64,000 nt of DNA, taken from positions 2,701,841 to 2,765,840 of the forward strand of contig NC_044599.1 of assembly GCF_901933205.1 (NCBI RefSeq), given 5' to 3'. The translations under genes were made by a program, and so were the position numbers. Each line of letters starts with the position of its first letter. Positions within the stretch are counted from its first letter, which is position 1. Positions 1 to 11,367 of this stretch are shown piece after piece. Source of the DNA: Camarhynchus parvulus. Its lineage: Eukaryota > Chordata > Aves > Passeriformes > Thraupidae. The notes under the pieces are model-generated. The model was given only the letters and a program-made list of their open reading frames with translations, did no database searches and had not been told where the DNA came from.

Positions 1-80
1 TTGGAGCCCTCAACATCTACCTGGACATCATCTACATCTTCTCCTTCTTCCTGCAGTTCTTTGGCTCCAGCCAGGAGTGA
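1..80 (+). CDS. FAIM2: FAIM2 (LFG2), C-terminal coding end of last exon
   Basis: Reading from base 3 gives GALNIYLDIIYIFSFFLQFF, then GSSQE and a TGA stop at 78-80. This is the conserved C-terminus of the LFG/TMBIM family: the last hydrophobic segment followed by a short cytosolic tail. The tyrosine-containing form is closest to FAIM2, the neuronal Fas-apoptosis inhibitory multipass membrane protein of the ER, Golgi and plasma membrane. Only 25 residues are visible; the rest lies left of the window. The identification is strengthened by BCDIN3D downstream on the same strand, because FAIM2 and BCDIN3D are adjacent in mammals. Another LFG paralogue (GRINA, TMBIM1) is possible on this short tail alone, but the synteny argues against it. 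Confidence 0.85.
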   Translation, partial: GALNIYLDIIYIFSFFLQFFGSSQE

Positions 81-726
81 GGGCAGCGGGGCAGGATGCT
101 CCCCGTGCTGGCAAATGTGAGGGGTTAAATTGAAAAGCAGAGGTGAAAGGGTTCAAACCCACCAGCCTGACCCAATCCCTCCCTTTCTGGTCCATCTGAG
201 GGGCCCCGGGCCCCTCCTGCAGCTTTGTACATTTGCTGCCAGGCCTTTGTGACCCAGAGAGCCAAGCAGGGCTTCAGTGTCGTGTCCCTTCTGCTCCCCC
301 CAGTCCCACCCAGCCCAGCCCAGTCCGGAGGCTGGGGCAGGAGCTGGGACCTTCCTGGCGCCAGGGGCTGCTGGAGGTGCCCTCTGAGTGCTGCCCATCA
401 CGGGGTGAAAGCTGTGACCAAACAGCAGAGAGGGCAGCAGAGCAGGGAGTTTGGTGAGATCCTGGCAGGAACAGCAGCTGAGCCGAGGGAAAAGCCTTGG
501 GGAATCCTGGCATTGCCCTGTTCCCCACAATCCATGGGAGCTTGGTGGCCTCTGTGCTATTCCTGGTGACTCCTGCTGTTGGAAAGGTGGAGTGTGGGAT
601 CACGTAGCTGGATTTCAGTGCTCCAGGCACGGGGAACCTGTTTGTTCAGGACGTGCAGCTCTCTGAGGTCATCCCTGGTGCCACTGCAGGAAAAATTCCC
701 CTGGATCCCTTGCACCCAGCTGAGTG

Positions 727-888
727 CCCTTCCCTTCCCTTCCCTTCCCTTCCCTTCCCTTCCCTTCCCTTCCCTTCCCTTCCCTTCCCTTCCCTTCCCT
801 TCCCTTCCCTTCCCTTCCCTTCCCTTCCCTTCCCTTCCCTTCCCTTCCCTTCCCTTCCCTTCCCTTCCCTTCCCTTCCCATCCCTTGG
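727..888. repeat. (TTCCC)n polypyrimidine microsatellite
   Basis: About 32 near-perfect tandem copies of a 5-bp unit, pyrimidine-only on this strand. All open frames through it are the trivial pentapeptide repeat PSLPF or its complement and are not genes. Confidence 0.97.
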
Positions 889-1617
889 ATCCCACCCAGG
901 GGACTGTGCTGCTTCTCTTTGGAGTGTGGCTCCTCACGGGGGGATTTGGGATCCCAGGGAAGGAATATTTCAGGAAATGGCAGAGAAGAGCTGGAGGAGG
1001 CTGAGTTTCCATGCTGGGAAATGCCATTCCATGTGGGAAATGGGATCCTGTGACCCGCCCTGAGGCTCTGACACCTCACAGAACCGTCCTGGCTGCTCCA
1101 AATGTGGGTTCCCAAGGGGTTATTTCCAGGGGCTGAGGCCAATGGAGCAGCGATGTCCCTCTCCCTGGCTGCTCTCCATTTCTCCTCCCCCAAACGGGAA
1201 TGTCAGCGCGGGCCCTGGATGTGCTCAGGTAACTTTCCACCGTGCCCCGCTCACATTCCCTGTTTGGGGCTCAGCTGGCTGATCTGGGGCTGTAAAGCTC
1301 CCCAGGGAGATAAGGGCCCTTTTGCTCTCATTCCAAGAGTGATCCCTGCTGCAGATAGGAGCTGGTATCTCCCATCTCGCTGGGAATGCCGCGTGTGCTG
1401 CGTCAGGAGCTGCCCCCAGCAATTCCTGCTGCACAGAGGCTCTGCCAGAACGCTGGAACGTTCCTGCTCCTTCTGCCCTGGGTTTTACCCCGCACATGTC
1501 CTGTCCTCCTGCCACACATGTCCAGGGACAGGTACTGGGCAGGGAATGGAAATGCTCCGGCCCCTCCGCGGCTGCAGCGATGAGCAGAAGTGATGCCTTC
1601 CCCTTATCTTCCTTCCT

Positions 1618-2462
1618 TCTAAAACAACCCCCAAAAAAACTCAACCAGACCAAAAAAAAACCCAGACACAAAAAAAAAACCCAACCAGACCAAAAAAACC
1701 CAGTCAGATGTAAAAAATTCCAACGAGACCAAAAAATCCCGTCCAGATTTAAAAAACCCCAACCAGACCAAAAAACCCCAGTCAGACACATAAAACCCCA
1801 ACCAGACAAAAAACTCACAACCAGACCAAAAAATCTCTGACCGGGCAAAAAGAAACCCAACCAGACCAAAAAATTCTCATCCAGATCAAAAAAACCCAGT
1901 CAGACACAAAAAAACCCCAACCAGACCAAAAAATCTCAACCAGATCAAAAAAAACCCCAACCAGACCAAAACCCCCACAACCAGATCAGAAAATCTCTGA
2001 CCGGACAAAAAAAAACCCAACCAGACCAAAAAATCTCAATCAGATTAAAAAAAAAAAAAAAGAACCCAACCAGACAAAAAAGACCCCAGTCAGACACAAA
2101 AAACCCTACCAGATCAAAAAACCCCAATCAGACAAAAACTCCACAACCAGACCAAAAAATTCTCATCCAGATCAAAAAACCCCCCAACCAGACAAAAAAA
2201 CCCCAATCAGACACAAAAAACTCCAACCAGACCAAAAAATCTCAATCAGATTTAAAAAAAACCCAACCAGACAAAAAAAAACCCAGTCAGAGACAAAAAA
2301 CCCAAATCAAAATCTCAACCACATCAAAAAACTCCCAACCAGACAAGAAATTCCCAACCAGATCTAAAATCCCAACCAGACCAAAAAACCAGTCAGACAC
2401 AAAAAACTCCAACGAGATCAAAATCCCAACCAGACCAAAACCCCCAACCAAAACCAAATTAT
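1618..2462. repeat. Minisatellite, about 16-20 bp unit (CCAACCAGACCAAAAAA)
   Basis: More than 40 degenerate units of CC(A)ACCAGA(C/T)(C)AAAAAA with variable A-runs, plus interspersed CAGTCAGACACAAAAA variants. The two unit types alternate, indicating a higher-order arrangement. Confidence 0.95.
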
Positions 2463-2837
2463 TTTTGGGATGAAGGACAGCACGAGGTGATGGCAGCAGG
2501 AAATTTGTGCCCTGCTGGTTCCTGCTGAGGGGAACCAAACCCTTGGATTGCTGAGCAGGCAGGGCTGGGAATGGCACGGGAGGAACCCTAAAAATGGATG
2601 GAATTGGAGTTCCAGGAGGGAATTTCCTGGCCCTCAGCAGCCTTTCCTTGCTCACAGTGATTTCCTGTAGGGATTTGTGCTTTCCAGGCTTGGAGGGAGG
2701 AGTGTGGAGCTCCATGATGAGCTCTGGCTCTGAAATAGTCCCAAAACTCCTCCAAAACGCCCTGCTGGGAGCTGGGGAGGAACACAGGGACCTGCAGCCC
2801 CCTCTGGAATTGTTCTTTTTCCTTCTGCTGTGGAGTA

Positions 2838-3003
2838 ACTTTGCTGCTGCTGCATCCTGGCTTTGCTGCTGGTATATCCTGGCTTTGCTGCTGCTGCATC
2901 CTGGCTTTGCTGCTGGTATATCCTGGCTTTGCTGCTGGTATATCCTGGCTTTGCTGCTGATGTATCCTGGCTTTGCTGCTGGTATATCCTGGCTTTTCTG
3001 CTC
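2838..3003. repeat. 21-bp minisatellite (TCCTGGCTTTGCTGCTGGTATA)
   Basis: Eight units of TGGCTTTGCTGCTGGTATATCC with three unit variants (GGTATA, CTGCA, GATGTA at the variable end). It lies in the presumed FAIM2 3' UTR. Confidence 0.93.
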
Positions 3004-3335
3004 CTATTGGGAACACCTGGCATGACCCCGCTCCAGGCACCTGGCTGGGGGGATTTGTACCCTCCTGTGTCCCTTGCACATGTCCTGGTCCCTTTTCCAC
3101 GCTGATCCCACCCCAGCCAGCCCTGGTGGATGCTGAGCGCTGTCCCGCTCGGGGAGCTGGAGCTCCTCAGGAGGGTGAGGGATGCAGGATTTGGGGTGGG
3201 ATGTGGAGGGCTGCTCCCCCTCCTCCGGTGTCCTCCACCCTAAGTCCTCATCCAGCTCCAAACCCCAATCCTTTGGAGAGGTCGTTCCTGTGATTTCACT
3301 GTAAATAGGATTTTGTATCTTCTCTGACTATTGCT

Positions 3336-3341
3336 AATAAA
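3336..3341 (+). promoter_or_regulatory. Candidate poly(A) signal AATAAA (FAIM2)
   Basis: Canonical AATAAA followed within 40 bases by a T/GT-rich tract (tgttcctgtgcctgttcctg). It is the first strong signal downstream of the FAIM2 stop. Confidence 0.45.
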
Positions 3342-4429
3342 TGGTTGCAAAACTGTTCCTGTGCCTGTTCCTGCTCTGGTTGTGCAGGTGCTGCTTCAGC
3401 CCTTCAGAGGTAAACAAGGTCCTGGCATGGCCCAGAGGTTTAACGGAGCCCAAGTCACCTCTTCCCTGGTTATGAGTAAGGAGAACATCCCACAAAGAGC
3501 AATAAAAGCTCATGGATCTGGAACAGGTGTCATGCGTGAGGAACAGCTGGGAGCTGAGGGCCGAAGGGCTCCTGGAATGAGGGATTTGCTCCCTTTCCCA
3601 CAGGATTCAAAATTCAGTGAGTGGGGATAAGTTGTGGGAGGGCTGCAGCTCCAAGGGAATTTTCTGCCATGCTGGAGCTTTCCCAAGAATAAATGGAGGA
3701 AAAAAAATTCCTCTGGGGACATTTCACCACCCAACATGAGAGGTAAACTCCCATCAGGGAGAGGTAAACTGCAAACTGCACTGAGAGAGGCAAACTCCCA
3801 TCTCAGTCCCTCAGCTCTGAAGGGATGGTTGTCCAGGACAGAAATCCCAGTGCAGCAGGAATTGGATCCCTCCCAAAAGCAGTCTGTGCTTCTGGGGAAG
3901 AGTCAAACCCAAAATGTGGGGAATTTGGTTCCTGGGAAGTGATGCTGGACAGCCAGGAGGGATTTCCCTGCATTTTCTGTAGAAAACAGGGACTGAATTA
4001 TTCTGGAACATTTCCACACAGATAATGAGGGGTCCAAGAGCAGCTGGATGAGGCCATCATCAGTGTTCCCTGAAATGACCACAGACATGATAAAAGGATG
4101 ATGATTCCATCAAATTTCAGCTCTGGGCTTTTGGATGCTCAGGCAAAAATTGGGATTAATCAGTCTGGAACCATGAAAGGAAGGATGGAGGGATGCAGGA
4201 TAAGGGGGAAGTTTGGTCAGGGTGTGGGGGATGCTGGAGGGAGGAAGGGATGGAGCTGCTTCCCATGCCTGTTGAAAATGGGAATGTGGGAGTCCTAAAT
4301 CCAGCCAGAGAGAGTCAGAGACTTCAAACCCCTGAATTCCATTGCCTGGAGGAGGGGGAAATTGTATTTGTCTTTGCACCTTTTTCTGCCTAAGAAAGGC
4401 AGGGGTCTGAGAAAGCCAGGGGTCCCACA
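3342..4429. other. Spacer with no recognised feature
   Basis: Mixed-composition sequence without a convincing splice-bounded exon, repeat array or transposon that I can recognise. Two AATAAA hexamers (3501-3506 and near 3686) may be extra 3' ends for FAIM2. Confidence 0.5.
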
Positions 4430-5400
4430 CAGGGAGGATGAGGAGCTGCTGGAGAGAGCCCAGAGGAGGCCATGGAGCTGCTCCGGGGCTGGAGCCCCTC
4501 TGGGACCAGGCTGGGAGAGCTGGGGGTGCTCACCTGGAGAGGAGAAGGGACAGGAGACCCAAAGGGGCTCCAGGAGATCTGGAGAGGGGCTGGGGACAAG
4601 GGACGGTGTCACAGACATATTTTCTGAAAAATCCTTTCACTAGGATCTTTTTTCCTGAGAAGCTGGGAAGCTTTATCTTCTCCATGTTCTGCCGCTTTGG
4701 AATGTGATGTGGAGAACTGTTTAGCCAGCATGTGAATTGTTTTTACTTGATGACCAATGACAGCCAGCTGTGTCGAGGCTGTGAGCAGTCCAGGCAGGGA
4801 TGTTGAGCTTGCACTCAGAACTTCTGTTAATTTAATAAAACCTTTTAAATCCATGGCCCCATTATCCATGTCAAAAGCCAAGTATATGATGCCATTTCAA
4901 TTTCAAATGAAATTATAATCTATATTTTTTGTTTGTTCTTGAGCAGTCCCAAGAATTTATTATTCCTTTCTTTGCTAGCCTTCTGATGAAATCCTTTCTC
5001 TTTCTTTAGAGTAGTTTTAGTATAGCATTTTTTATATAATATATATCATAAAATAAAAAATCACCCTTCTGAAACATGGAGTCAAGACTCTCATCTCTTC
5101 CCTTGTTGAAGTTGCTGCAAATTCCACAGGATGGAGGGACAGGACACAGGGAATGGCTCCCAGTGCCAGAGGGCAGGGATGGATGGGAGACTGGGAATTA
5201 GGAATTGTTCCTTGGGAGGGTGGGGAGGCCCTGGGATGGATTTCCCAGAGAAGTTCCAGCTGCCCCTGGATCCCTGGAAGTGTCCGAGGCCAGGTTGGAG
5301 CAGCCTGGGACAGTGGGAGGTGTCCCTGGGATGGGATGGGATGGGATGGGATGGGATGGGATGGGATGGATTTTAAGGTCCCTTCCCACCCAAACCATTC
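4430..5400 (+). mobile_element. CR1 LINE 3' fragment, split by an LTR insertion
   Basis: Left part 4430-4606 carries the CR1-type text 'ggagagctgggggtgctcac' and 'ggggctggggacaaggga'. The element resumes at 5129 with 'ggatggagggacaggacaca' and ends in the usual songbird CR1 tail 'ttttaaggtcccttcccacc'. A solo LTR (4607-5128) interrupts it. A short GGGAT expansion (about 5332-5370) sits in the tail. Confidence 0.8.
4607..5128 (+). mobile_element. Solo LTR, class II (ERVK-like) family
   Basis: It begins TGTCACAGAC and ends ATTCCACA. It is flanked by GGACGG (4601-4606) and GGATGG (5129-5134), a 6-bp target duplication with one transition. It interrupts a CR1 copy whose sequence continues on both sides. 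AATAAA occurs near the 3' part. A relative lies at 25935. The 6-bp duplication is the reason for the class II assignment. Confidence 0.8.
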
Positions 5401-5536
5401 CCGTGAAAACGCAGAAGGGCCGATGCAGGGAGCCAGAGACCTTCACCTGCATTTGTGAGCTCCAGGCGCCCTCTGCTCTTCACGTTGTGCTTCAAACCAG
5501 CAGCTAATGAAACCCAGCCTGCTGGGCCAGCTTAAC

Positions 5537-6153
5537 TGTGAAAAACGCCCATCTCTTGTTTTGAAAATGTTAAAAGTTTAATAGGAATAAAATGGTTATA
5601 AAAATAGTAATACAATCAGAGTAATAATAATTTGGACAATTGAGATTAGGACAATATGAGATAATAGAAACAAAGAGTTACAGACAGTCTGGGTACCTTT
5701 TCTGGGCAAAATAAGCCCGAAAAAGAACCCACGTTAGCAGAGGATTAACCCTTTAAAGCAACAGCCTGTTGCATATTCATACACCTCATGCATGATGCAT
5801 AAATTCCATTCAAACACAGGATTCTGTCTGGGCAGTATCAGCTTCTTCCTCTGAATGCTGACGGCGTCTTTGAGCCTGAGCAAGAATAAGTTAATTCCTT
5901 CTGATAAGGGAGCAATAAATTATCTTTTTCTGAAAGATTTCAGTGTCCTGTGGCTGCTATCTCAGTGCGAGTCCTTTCTTTGAAAAAGTATCTTACATGG
6001 CACAGTTTCTATTTTAACATTATGTTATAACCTAAAACTATATTTAACACACTGCTTAAGACAATTAATACAGCATCACTTTCTAACATAAGACATAAAA
6101 TATTCATTTGAATATTTGCAAGAAAGCCAATCATAAAATACGCATTTTTCACA
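5537..6153 (+). mobile_element. Solo LTR, family Y copy 1 (5-bp TSD)
   Basis: 617 bp starting TGTGAAAAACGCC and ending ACGCATTTTTCACA, so the ends are inverted. It is flanked by perfect TTAAC duplications (5532-5536 and 6154-6158). A 5-bp duplication fits ERVL/ERV3-type integrases. Near-identical copies occur at 7998-8660, 9165-9789 (inverted) and 10668-11284. The family name is unknown to me. Confidence 0.88.
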
Positions 6154-6158
6154 TTAAC

Positions 6159-6300
6159 CCTAAACCTGCAGCAGAGCCCTTAACCTGAACCTCCCCTCCC
6201 CTTTAACCCCCCCTTTAACTGGGAACTTTCATTTTCTTCTGCTTTAAAACCTCTCTCAGCTGCAGCCTGTGGGGTCCTGGGCACCCCCAGCACAACCATG
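6159..6300. repeat. Dispersed segment shared with 13508-13655
   Basis: About 140 bp beginning 'cctaaacctgcagcagagcc' and ending near 'gggcacccccagcacaacc'. It recurs with few changes at 13508-13655 in BCDIN3D intron 1. Family not recognised; possibly part of an older interspersed repeat. Confidence 0.75.
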
Positions 6301-6304
6301 TGTT

Positions 6305-6935
6305 GAATTGTGATTTCAATAACTTTTATTCGTTATTGATATGTATATGGTATATTATGATACACTATATTATTATTTTATTACGATATTATGATATTAC
6401 TATATTACCATATTATACGGTATATTATTATATTATGTTATGTTATGTTATATTATGTTATGTTTTATATTATATTATATTATATTATATTATGTTATAT
6501 TATGTTATATTATATTATATTATATTATATTATATTATATTATGTTATATTATATTATATTATATTATATTATGTTATATTATATTATGTTATATTATAT
6601 TATGTTATATTATATTATGTTATATTATATTATATTATATTATATTATATTATATTATATTATATTATATTTTTATATTATATTATATATATTATATTAT
6701 ATTATATTATTTATATTATTATTTATTTATATTATGTTTATTTATTATTTATTATGTTATATTTATTATTTTTTATTAAAATATAAAAAAAAATAATATA
6801 AAAAAATAAATTAATTTATAAAAAAAAATATATATAAAAAATATAAATATAATAAAAATTATATAATTATATTATATTATATTATATTATATTATATTAT
6901 ATTATATTATATTATATTATGTTATATTATATAGT
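6305..6935. repeat. (TATAT/TATTA)n AT-rich microsatellite
   Basis: Nearly pure A/T built from TTATA pentamers with periodic GTTATA variants; an A-rich stretch (about 6775-6860) interrupts it. The Y/I/L-rich open frames here are composition artefacts. Confidence 0.95.
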
Positions 6936-7254
6936 ATAGTATATTTTAAGGTATTTATTTTATAACATTGGTTAATATTCAAATATGCTTTCAATGATGC
7001 TGATATAAGTAGCATTTACATGCTATTTATTTGAACAAAATTAATATGTTTCATGTGATAAAATATGATTTTTATATTAATTATTTAACATGTATGTGTC
7101 ATTTAAACCCCTGAAGCCCACCAAGGCCTGAGACCATCGCCATGGCAACGCAGGGTGAGCGTTCACAGGGGGGGGGGGGTGTTTTGTTTTTTCGCGCGGA
7201 GGGCCAAGGCACACGCCGGGGCTGTGAAAAACAGAATTCACTGCTTAGAGTTTT

Positions 7255-7565
7255 TAAAAGTTTAAAAATAAAAATAAAAATAAAAATAAAAATAAAAATA
7301 AATAAAAAATAAAAATAAATAAAATAAAGTAAAATAAAATAAAATAAAATAAAATAAAATAAAATAAAATAAAATAAAATGAAGATAATAAAAATAAAAT
7401 AAAAATTAGTAATAATAGTAAATTAAATTAAATTGAATTAAAAACAATAAAAATAAAAATAATATAAGATTAAAATTAAATAATAATAACAATTAATAAT
7501 AATAATACTAACAACAACAACAACAATAATAATAATAACAACAATAACAATAATAATAGTAATAT
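7255..7565. repeat. (AAAAT)n / (AAT)n A-rich microsatellite
   Basis: Runs of AAAAT and AATA pentamers/tetramers that grade into AAC/AAT trinucleotides. A G10 tract lies just upstream (about 7171-7182). Frames through it give poly-Leu/Ile and are not genes. Confidence 0.93.
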
Positions 7566-7997
7566 TAAAAAAGGACAATATTTCCAGCGCTGGGGTGCTC
7601 CTGGCCAACAGCCAAAGAACACCCCAGTGTACGCAGACAGTGTTATCTTTCTACTGTTACCTTGCTGAGGGAGGTGCATATTCTTGTGTTTCATGCATTA
7701 TTCAAACGTTTTTTGAACTTTCTGATGTTTTGGGAAATCCTTTGTTTGCCTTTTTCACACTCTGGTTTGCCTGCATGACATCCTGGGTGTCAGGTCAATA
7801 TATTTGATTTCTTTTATGTCTCCATCCTGCCGTTTCATGTCCTCTGATAAGGATTTAGCATTTCATACTGATGAATTTTAATATGGTATTCTCTAATTGC
7901 CCTCTGCTGCTCTAGTTTGTGTCGTGGTTATCACTTGGACAGGTAGGTCAGTGGATGATCTTACACTGCTTTAGTTACACAAAAGCCTTTCGCACAT

Positions 7998-8660
7998 TGT
8001 GAAAAGCGCCAATCACCTGTTTTTAAAATTTTAAAATGGTAATAAATTTTAATAGTAAAATAGTAAAATAGTAACAAATTTTAATAGTAATTAAATGGTT
8101 ATAAAAATAGTAAAACAATCAGAGTAATAATAATTTGGACCATTTGGATTAGGACAATATGAGACAATAGAAACAAAGAGTTACAGACAGTCTGGGTATC
8201 TTTTCTGGGCAAAATAAGCCCAAAAAAGGCCCCACGTTAGCAGAGGATTAACCCTTAAAAGCAACAGCCTGTTGCATATTCATACACCTCATGCATGATG
8301 CATAAATTGCATTCAAACACAGGATTCTGTCCGGGCTGTGTCAGCTTCTTCCTCCGAATGCTGACGGCGTCTTTGAGCCTGAGCAAGGTGGGAAGAAGTT
8401 AATTCCTTCTGATAAAAGGGCAATAAATTCTCTTTTTCTGAAAGATTTAGGCATTCTGTGGCTGCTATCTCAGTGCGAGTCCTTTCTTTAAAAAATATCT
8501 TACATAGCACCGTTTCTATTTTAACATTATGTTATAACCTAAAACTATATTTAACACACTGCTTAAGAGAATTAATACAGCATCGCTTTCTAACACAACA
8601 CATATAATATTCATTTGAATATTTGCGAAAAAGCCAATCATAAAATACGCATTTTTCACA
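7998..8660 (+). mobile_element. LTR family Y copy 2 (left palindrome arm)
   Basis: Starts TGTGAAAAGCGCC and ends CGCATTTTTCACA, colinear with the 5537 copy. It has an extra AT-rich insertion near its 5' end. It is immediately followed by 'accc' and then TGTGAAAAATGACC, a second terminus-like sequence. Confidence 0.85.
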
Positions 8661-9164
8661 ACCCTGTGAAAAATGACCAGATAATACTGGCTTTCACATT
8701 TAGGTGCTAGCCTGTGCATGCTGTTAGTGATTATAATTATTTAGAAATAGTATCAATTATAACTCCTTTCAGTTAGTATAATATAATCTATCAGCTTAAG
8801 TGTGCTCTGTATTGCTCATGGAAAAAGTGGTGTAATGAATTTCCACAATAGATATGTAATATCTAGGCATCACTTATCACATTTTTCACGACATCTTATG
8901 TTTTGCTAAGGCCTATAACACAGCACGTTCATCCCACTGTTATTTCCATAAGTGATACCTAGATATTACATATCTATTATGGAAATTCATTACACCACTT
9001 TTTCCATGAGCAATACAGAGCGCACTTAAACTGATAGATTATATTATACTAACTGAAAGGAGTTATAATTGATACTATTTCTAAATAGTTATAATCACTA
9101 ACAGCATGCACAGGCTAGCACCTAAATGTGAAAGCCAGTATTATCTGGTCATTTTTCACAGGGT

Positions 9165-9789
9165 TGTGAAAAATGCGTATTTTATGATTGGCTTTCTTGC
9201 AAATATTCAAATGAATATTATATGTGTTGTGTTAGAAAGCGATGCTGTATTAATTCTCTTAAGTAGTGTGTTAAATATAGTTTTAGGTTATAACATAATG
9301 TTAAAATAGAAACGGTGCTGTGTAGGATTCTTTTTTCCTAAAGAAAGGACTGGCACTGAGACAGCAGCCACAGGACACAGAAATCTTTCAGAGCAAGAGA
9401 ATTTATTGCTCCACTTTCAGGAGAAATGAACTTCTTCCCACCTCGCTGGGGCAGGACGATGCCGTCAGCATTCAGAGGAAGAAGCTGACACTGCGCAGAC
9501 AGAATCCTGTGTTTGAATGGAATTCATGCATCATGCATGAGGTGTATGAATATGCAACAGGCTGTTGCTTTTAAGGGTTAATCCTCTGCTAACGTGGGGC
9601 CTTTTTTGGGCTTATTTTGCCCAGAAAAGATACCCAGACTGTCTGTAACTCTTTGTTTCTATTGTCTCATATTGTCCTAATCCAAATGGTCCAAATTATT
9701 ATCGCTCTGATTGTATTACTATTTTTATAACAATTTTATTCCTATTAAACTTTTAACATTTTAAAAGCAAGCGAGGGGCGTTTTTCACA
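9165..9789 (-). mobile_element. LTR family Y copy 3 (right palindrome arm)
   Basis: Reverse-oriented copy: on the plus strand it starts TGTGAAAAATGCG and ends GGCGTTTTTCACA. It carries all landmarks of the other copies in inverted order. Confidence 0.85.
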
Positions 9790-9857
9790 GGGTTCTTTAC
9801 ACAAAATGTCTGAAGTCTCTTCTTTTCCCCCCTAAGGGTCTGTGGCTACCCTGGTGG

Positions 9858-9944
9858 TGCTGTCCCCTGTCCCTTGTCCTTGTCCTTGTCCTTGTCCTTG
9901 TCCTTGTCCTTGTCCTTGTCCCTGTCCTTGTCCTTGTCCCTGTC

Positions 9945-9984
<40 letters not shown>

Positions 9985-10301
9985 TGTCCTTGTCCCTGTC
10001 CCTGTCCCTATCCCTGTCCCCTGTCCCTGTCCCTTGTCCCTGTCCCTGTCTCTGTCCCCTGTCCCCTGTCCCTGTCCCTGTCCCCTGTCCCTTGTCCTTG
10101 TCCCTGTCCCTGTCCCCTGTCCCCTGTCCCCTGTCCCTGTCCCCTGTCCCTTGTCCTTGTCCCTGTCCCTGTCCCCTGTCCCCTGTCCCTGTCCCCTGTC
10201 CCTTGTCCTTGTCCCTGTCCCTGTCCCCTGTCCCTGTCCCTATCCCTGTCCCTGTCCCCTGTCCCTGTCCCCTGCCCCTTGTCCTTGTCCCTGTCCCTGT
10301 C
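9858..10301. repeat. CCCTGT / CTTGTC hexamer array, distal part
   Basis: Tandem CCTTGT and CCCTGT hexamers, with CCCCTGT heptamers at intervals. Same unit as the array at 11285-12455, from which LTR insertions separate it. Confidence 0.95.
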
Positions 10302-10623
10302 TGTAGCAGTCTTTATGGACACAAGCAAGGCTCTTTGGAGGAATTGAATTAGCATTTTACTCTTTCACTTTTTAATTTTTACTTTAGAGCATATTTTTGT
10401 AACTCTATAAGTTAAGACTTTAACTTTTTGGTATTGGTTTAAATCTCTTTTTTAAAAAAACTTATAAAAGGGGTACATTTTAGCTTACTTGTGGGAATGA
10501 GTGCTGAATGGTCTTTTTGCATTAATAAAGTTATTTTTGTAGAATTTCTGTTGCTTCTTTTTTTTTCTCTCGTTTACTGTGCTTCTCGCTTTGGGCTAAC
10601 CTTACTAAGCAGGCAATATTCTT
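10302..10623 (+). mobile_element. LTR-like insertion in the hexamer array
   Basis: About 320 bp of non-array DNA starting TGTAGCAGTC. It has a TATA box (TATAAAAG, 10463-10470) and an AATAAA (10524-10529) about 60 bp later, the layout of a compact retroviral LTR. It is bounded on both sides by array sequence, with CCTGTC immediately outside each proposed end, but it does not end in CA. Family not recognised. Confidence 0.55.
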
Positions 10624-10667
10624 CCTGTCCCTGTCCCCTGTCCTTTTCCCTGTCCCTTGTCCCTATC
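10624..10667. repeat. Hexamer array remnant between two insertions
   Basis: Short CCTGTC stretch ending CTATC, which is the left target duplication of the next LTR. Confidence 0.85.
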
Positions 10668-11284
10668 TGTGAAAAACGCCAATCACTTGTTTTCAAAATT
10701 TTAAAAGTTTAATAGTAATAAAAATGGTTATAAAAATAGTAATACAATCAGAGTAATAATAATTTGGACAATCAGGATTTAAGACAATATGAGACAATAA
10801 AGACAAAGAGTTACGGACGTCCGGGTACCTTTTTCCAGGCAGCACGGGCGCAGGAAAAAGGACACACCTCTAACAAAAGGAGTAATCTTTAAGAGCAATA
10901 GCCTGTTGCATATTCATACACTTCATACTTGATGCATAAATTCCTATTCAAACACAGGATTTTTGTCTGGTCAGTGTCAACTTCTCCTTTCCAACCCCCA
11001 TTGTGCCTTCGAGGCGGGAAGCAGTTTGTTTCTTCTGATAGGAAAGCAATAAATTCTTCTCTTTTGAAAGATTTAGCTGTCCTGTGGCTGTTATCTCGCT
11101 GCGAGTCCTTTCTTTTAAACAAAGCATCTTATATAGCATAGTTTCTATTTTAACAATGTTTTTATAACCTAAAACTGTACAATACTTAAGAGAATTAATA
11201 CAGCATTACTTGCTAACACAACACATATAATATTCATTTTAATATTTGCAAAAAGCCAATCACAAAATACATGCATTTCTCACA
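10668..11284 (+). mobile_element. Solo LTR, family Y copy 4, inside the hexamer array
   Basis: 617 bp, TGTGAAAAACGCC to GCATTTCTCACA, flanked by perfect CTATC duplications (10663-10667 and 11285-11289). CTATC is itself a unit variant of the array, so the array existed before the insertion. Confidence 0.9.
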
Positions 11285-11334
11285 CTATCCCTGTCCCCAT
11301 CCCTGTCCCTGTCCCTGTACCCTGGTCCCTTGTC

Positions 11335-11367
<33 letters not shown>

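Larger units (their letters stand above)
81..3341 (+). other. FAIM2: Probable 3' UTR of FAIM2 with embedded arrays
   Basis: No coding exon is recognisable after the stop. The first good AATAAA on this strand is at 3336-3341, followed by T/GT-rich sequence as expected downstream of a cleavage site. A 3' UTR of about 3 kb suits FAIM2, whose mammalian mRNA also has a long one. The stretch contains a CCTTC array, a CCAACCAGACCAAAAA-type array and a 21-bp array. Further AATAAA hexamers at 3501 and near 3686 are alternatives. RNA evidence is absent, so the boundary is inferred. Confidence 0.45.
7998..9789. repeat. Large palindrome: inverted pair of LTR-Y plus flank
   Basis: The left arm (7998-8877) and right arm (8948-9789) are reverse complements around a spacer of about 70 bp. 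Each arm is an outer LTR-Y copy (7998-8660 forward, 9165-9789 reverse) plus about 215 bp of inner sequence. The symmetry is visible as the same 67-residue frame at 8516-8719 (-) and 9106-9309 (+), differing by one residue. I count about four differences in a 93-bp inner stretch, so the arms have diverged. The left arm carries a small insertion near 8040-8090. No flanking target duplication was found. Confidence 0.92.

Noticed and set aside
8516..9309. Identical 67-residue frames on both strands as a gene pair
   Set aside because: They are mirror images produced by the palindrome and lie inside LTR sequence; nothing indicates a protein.
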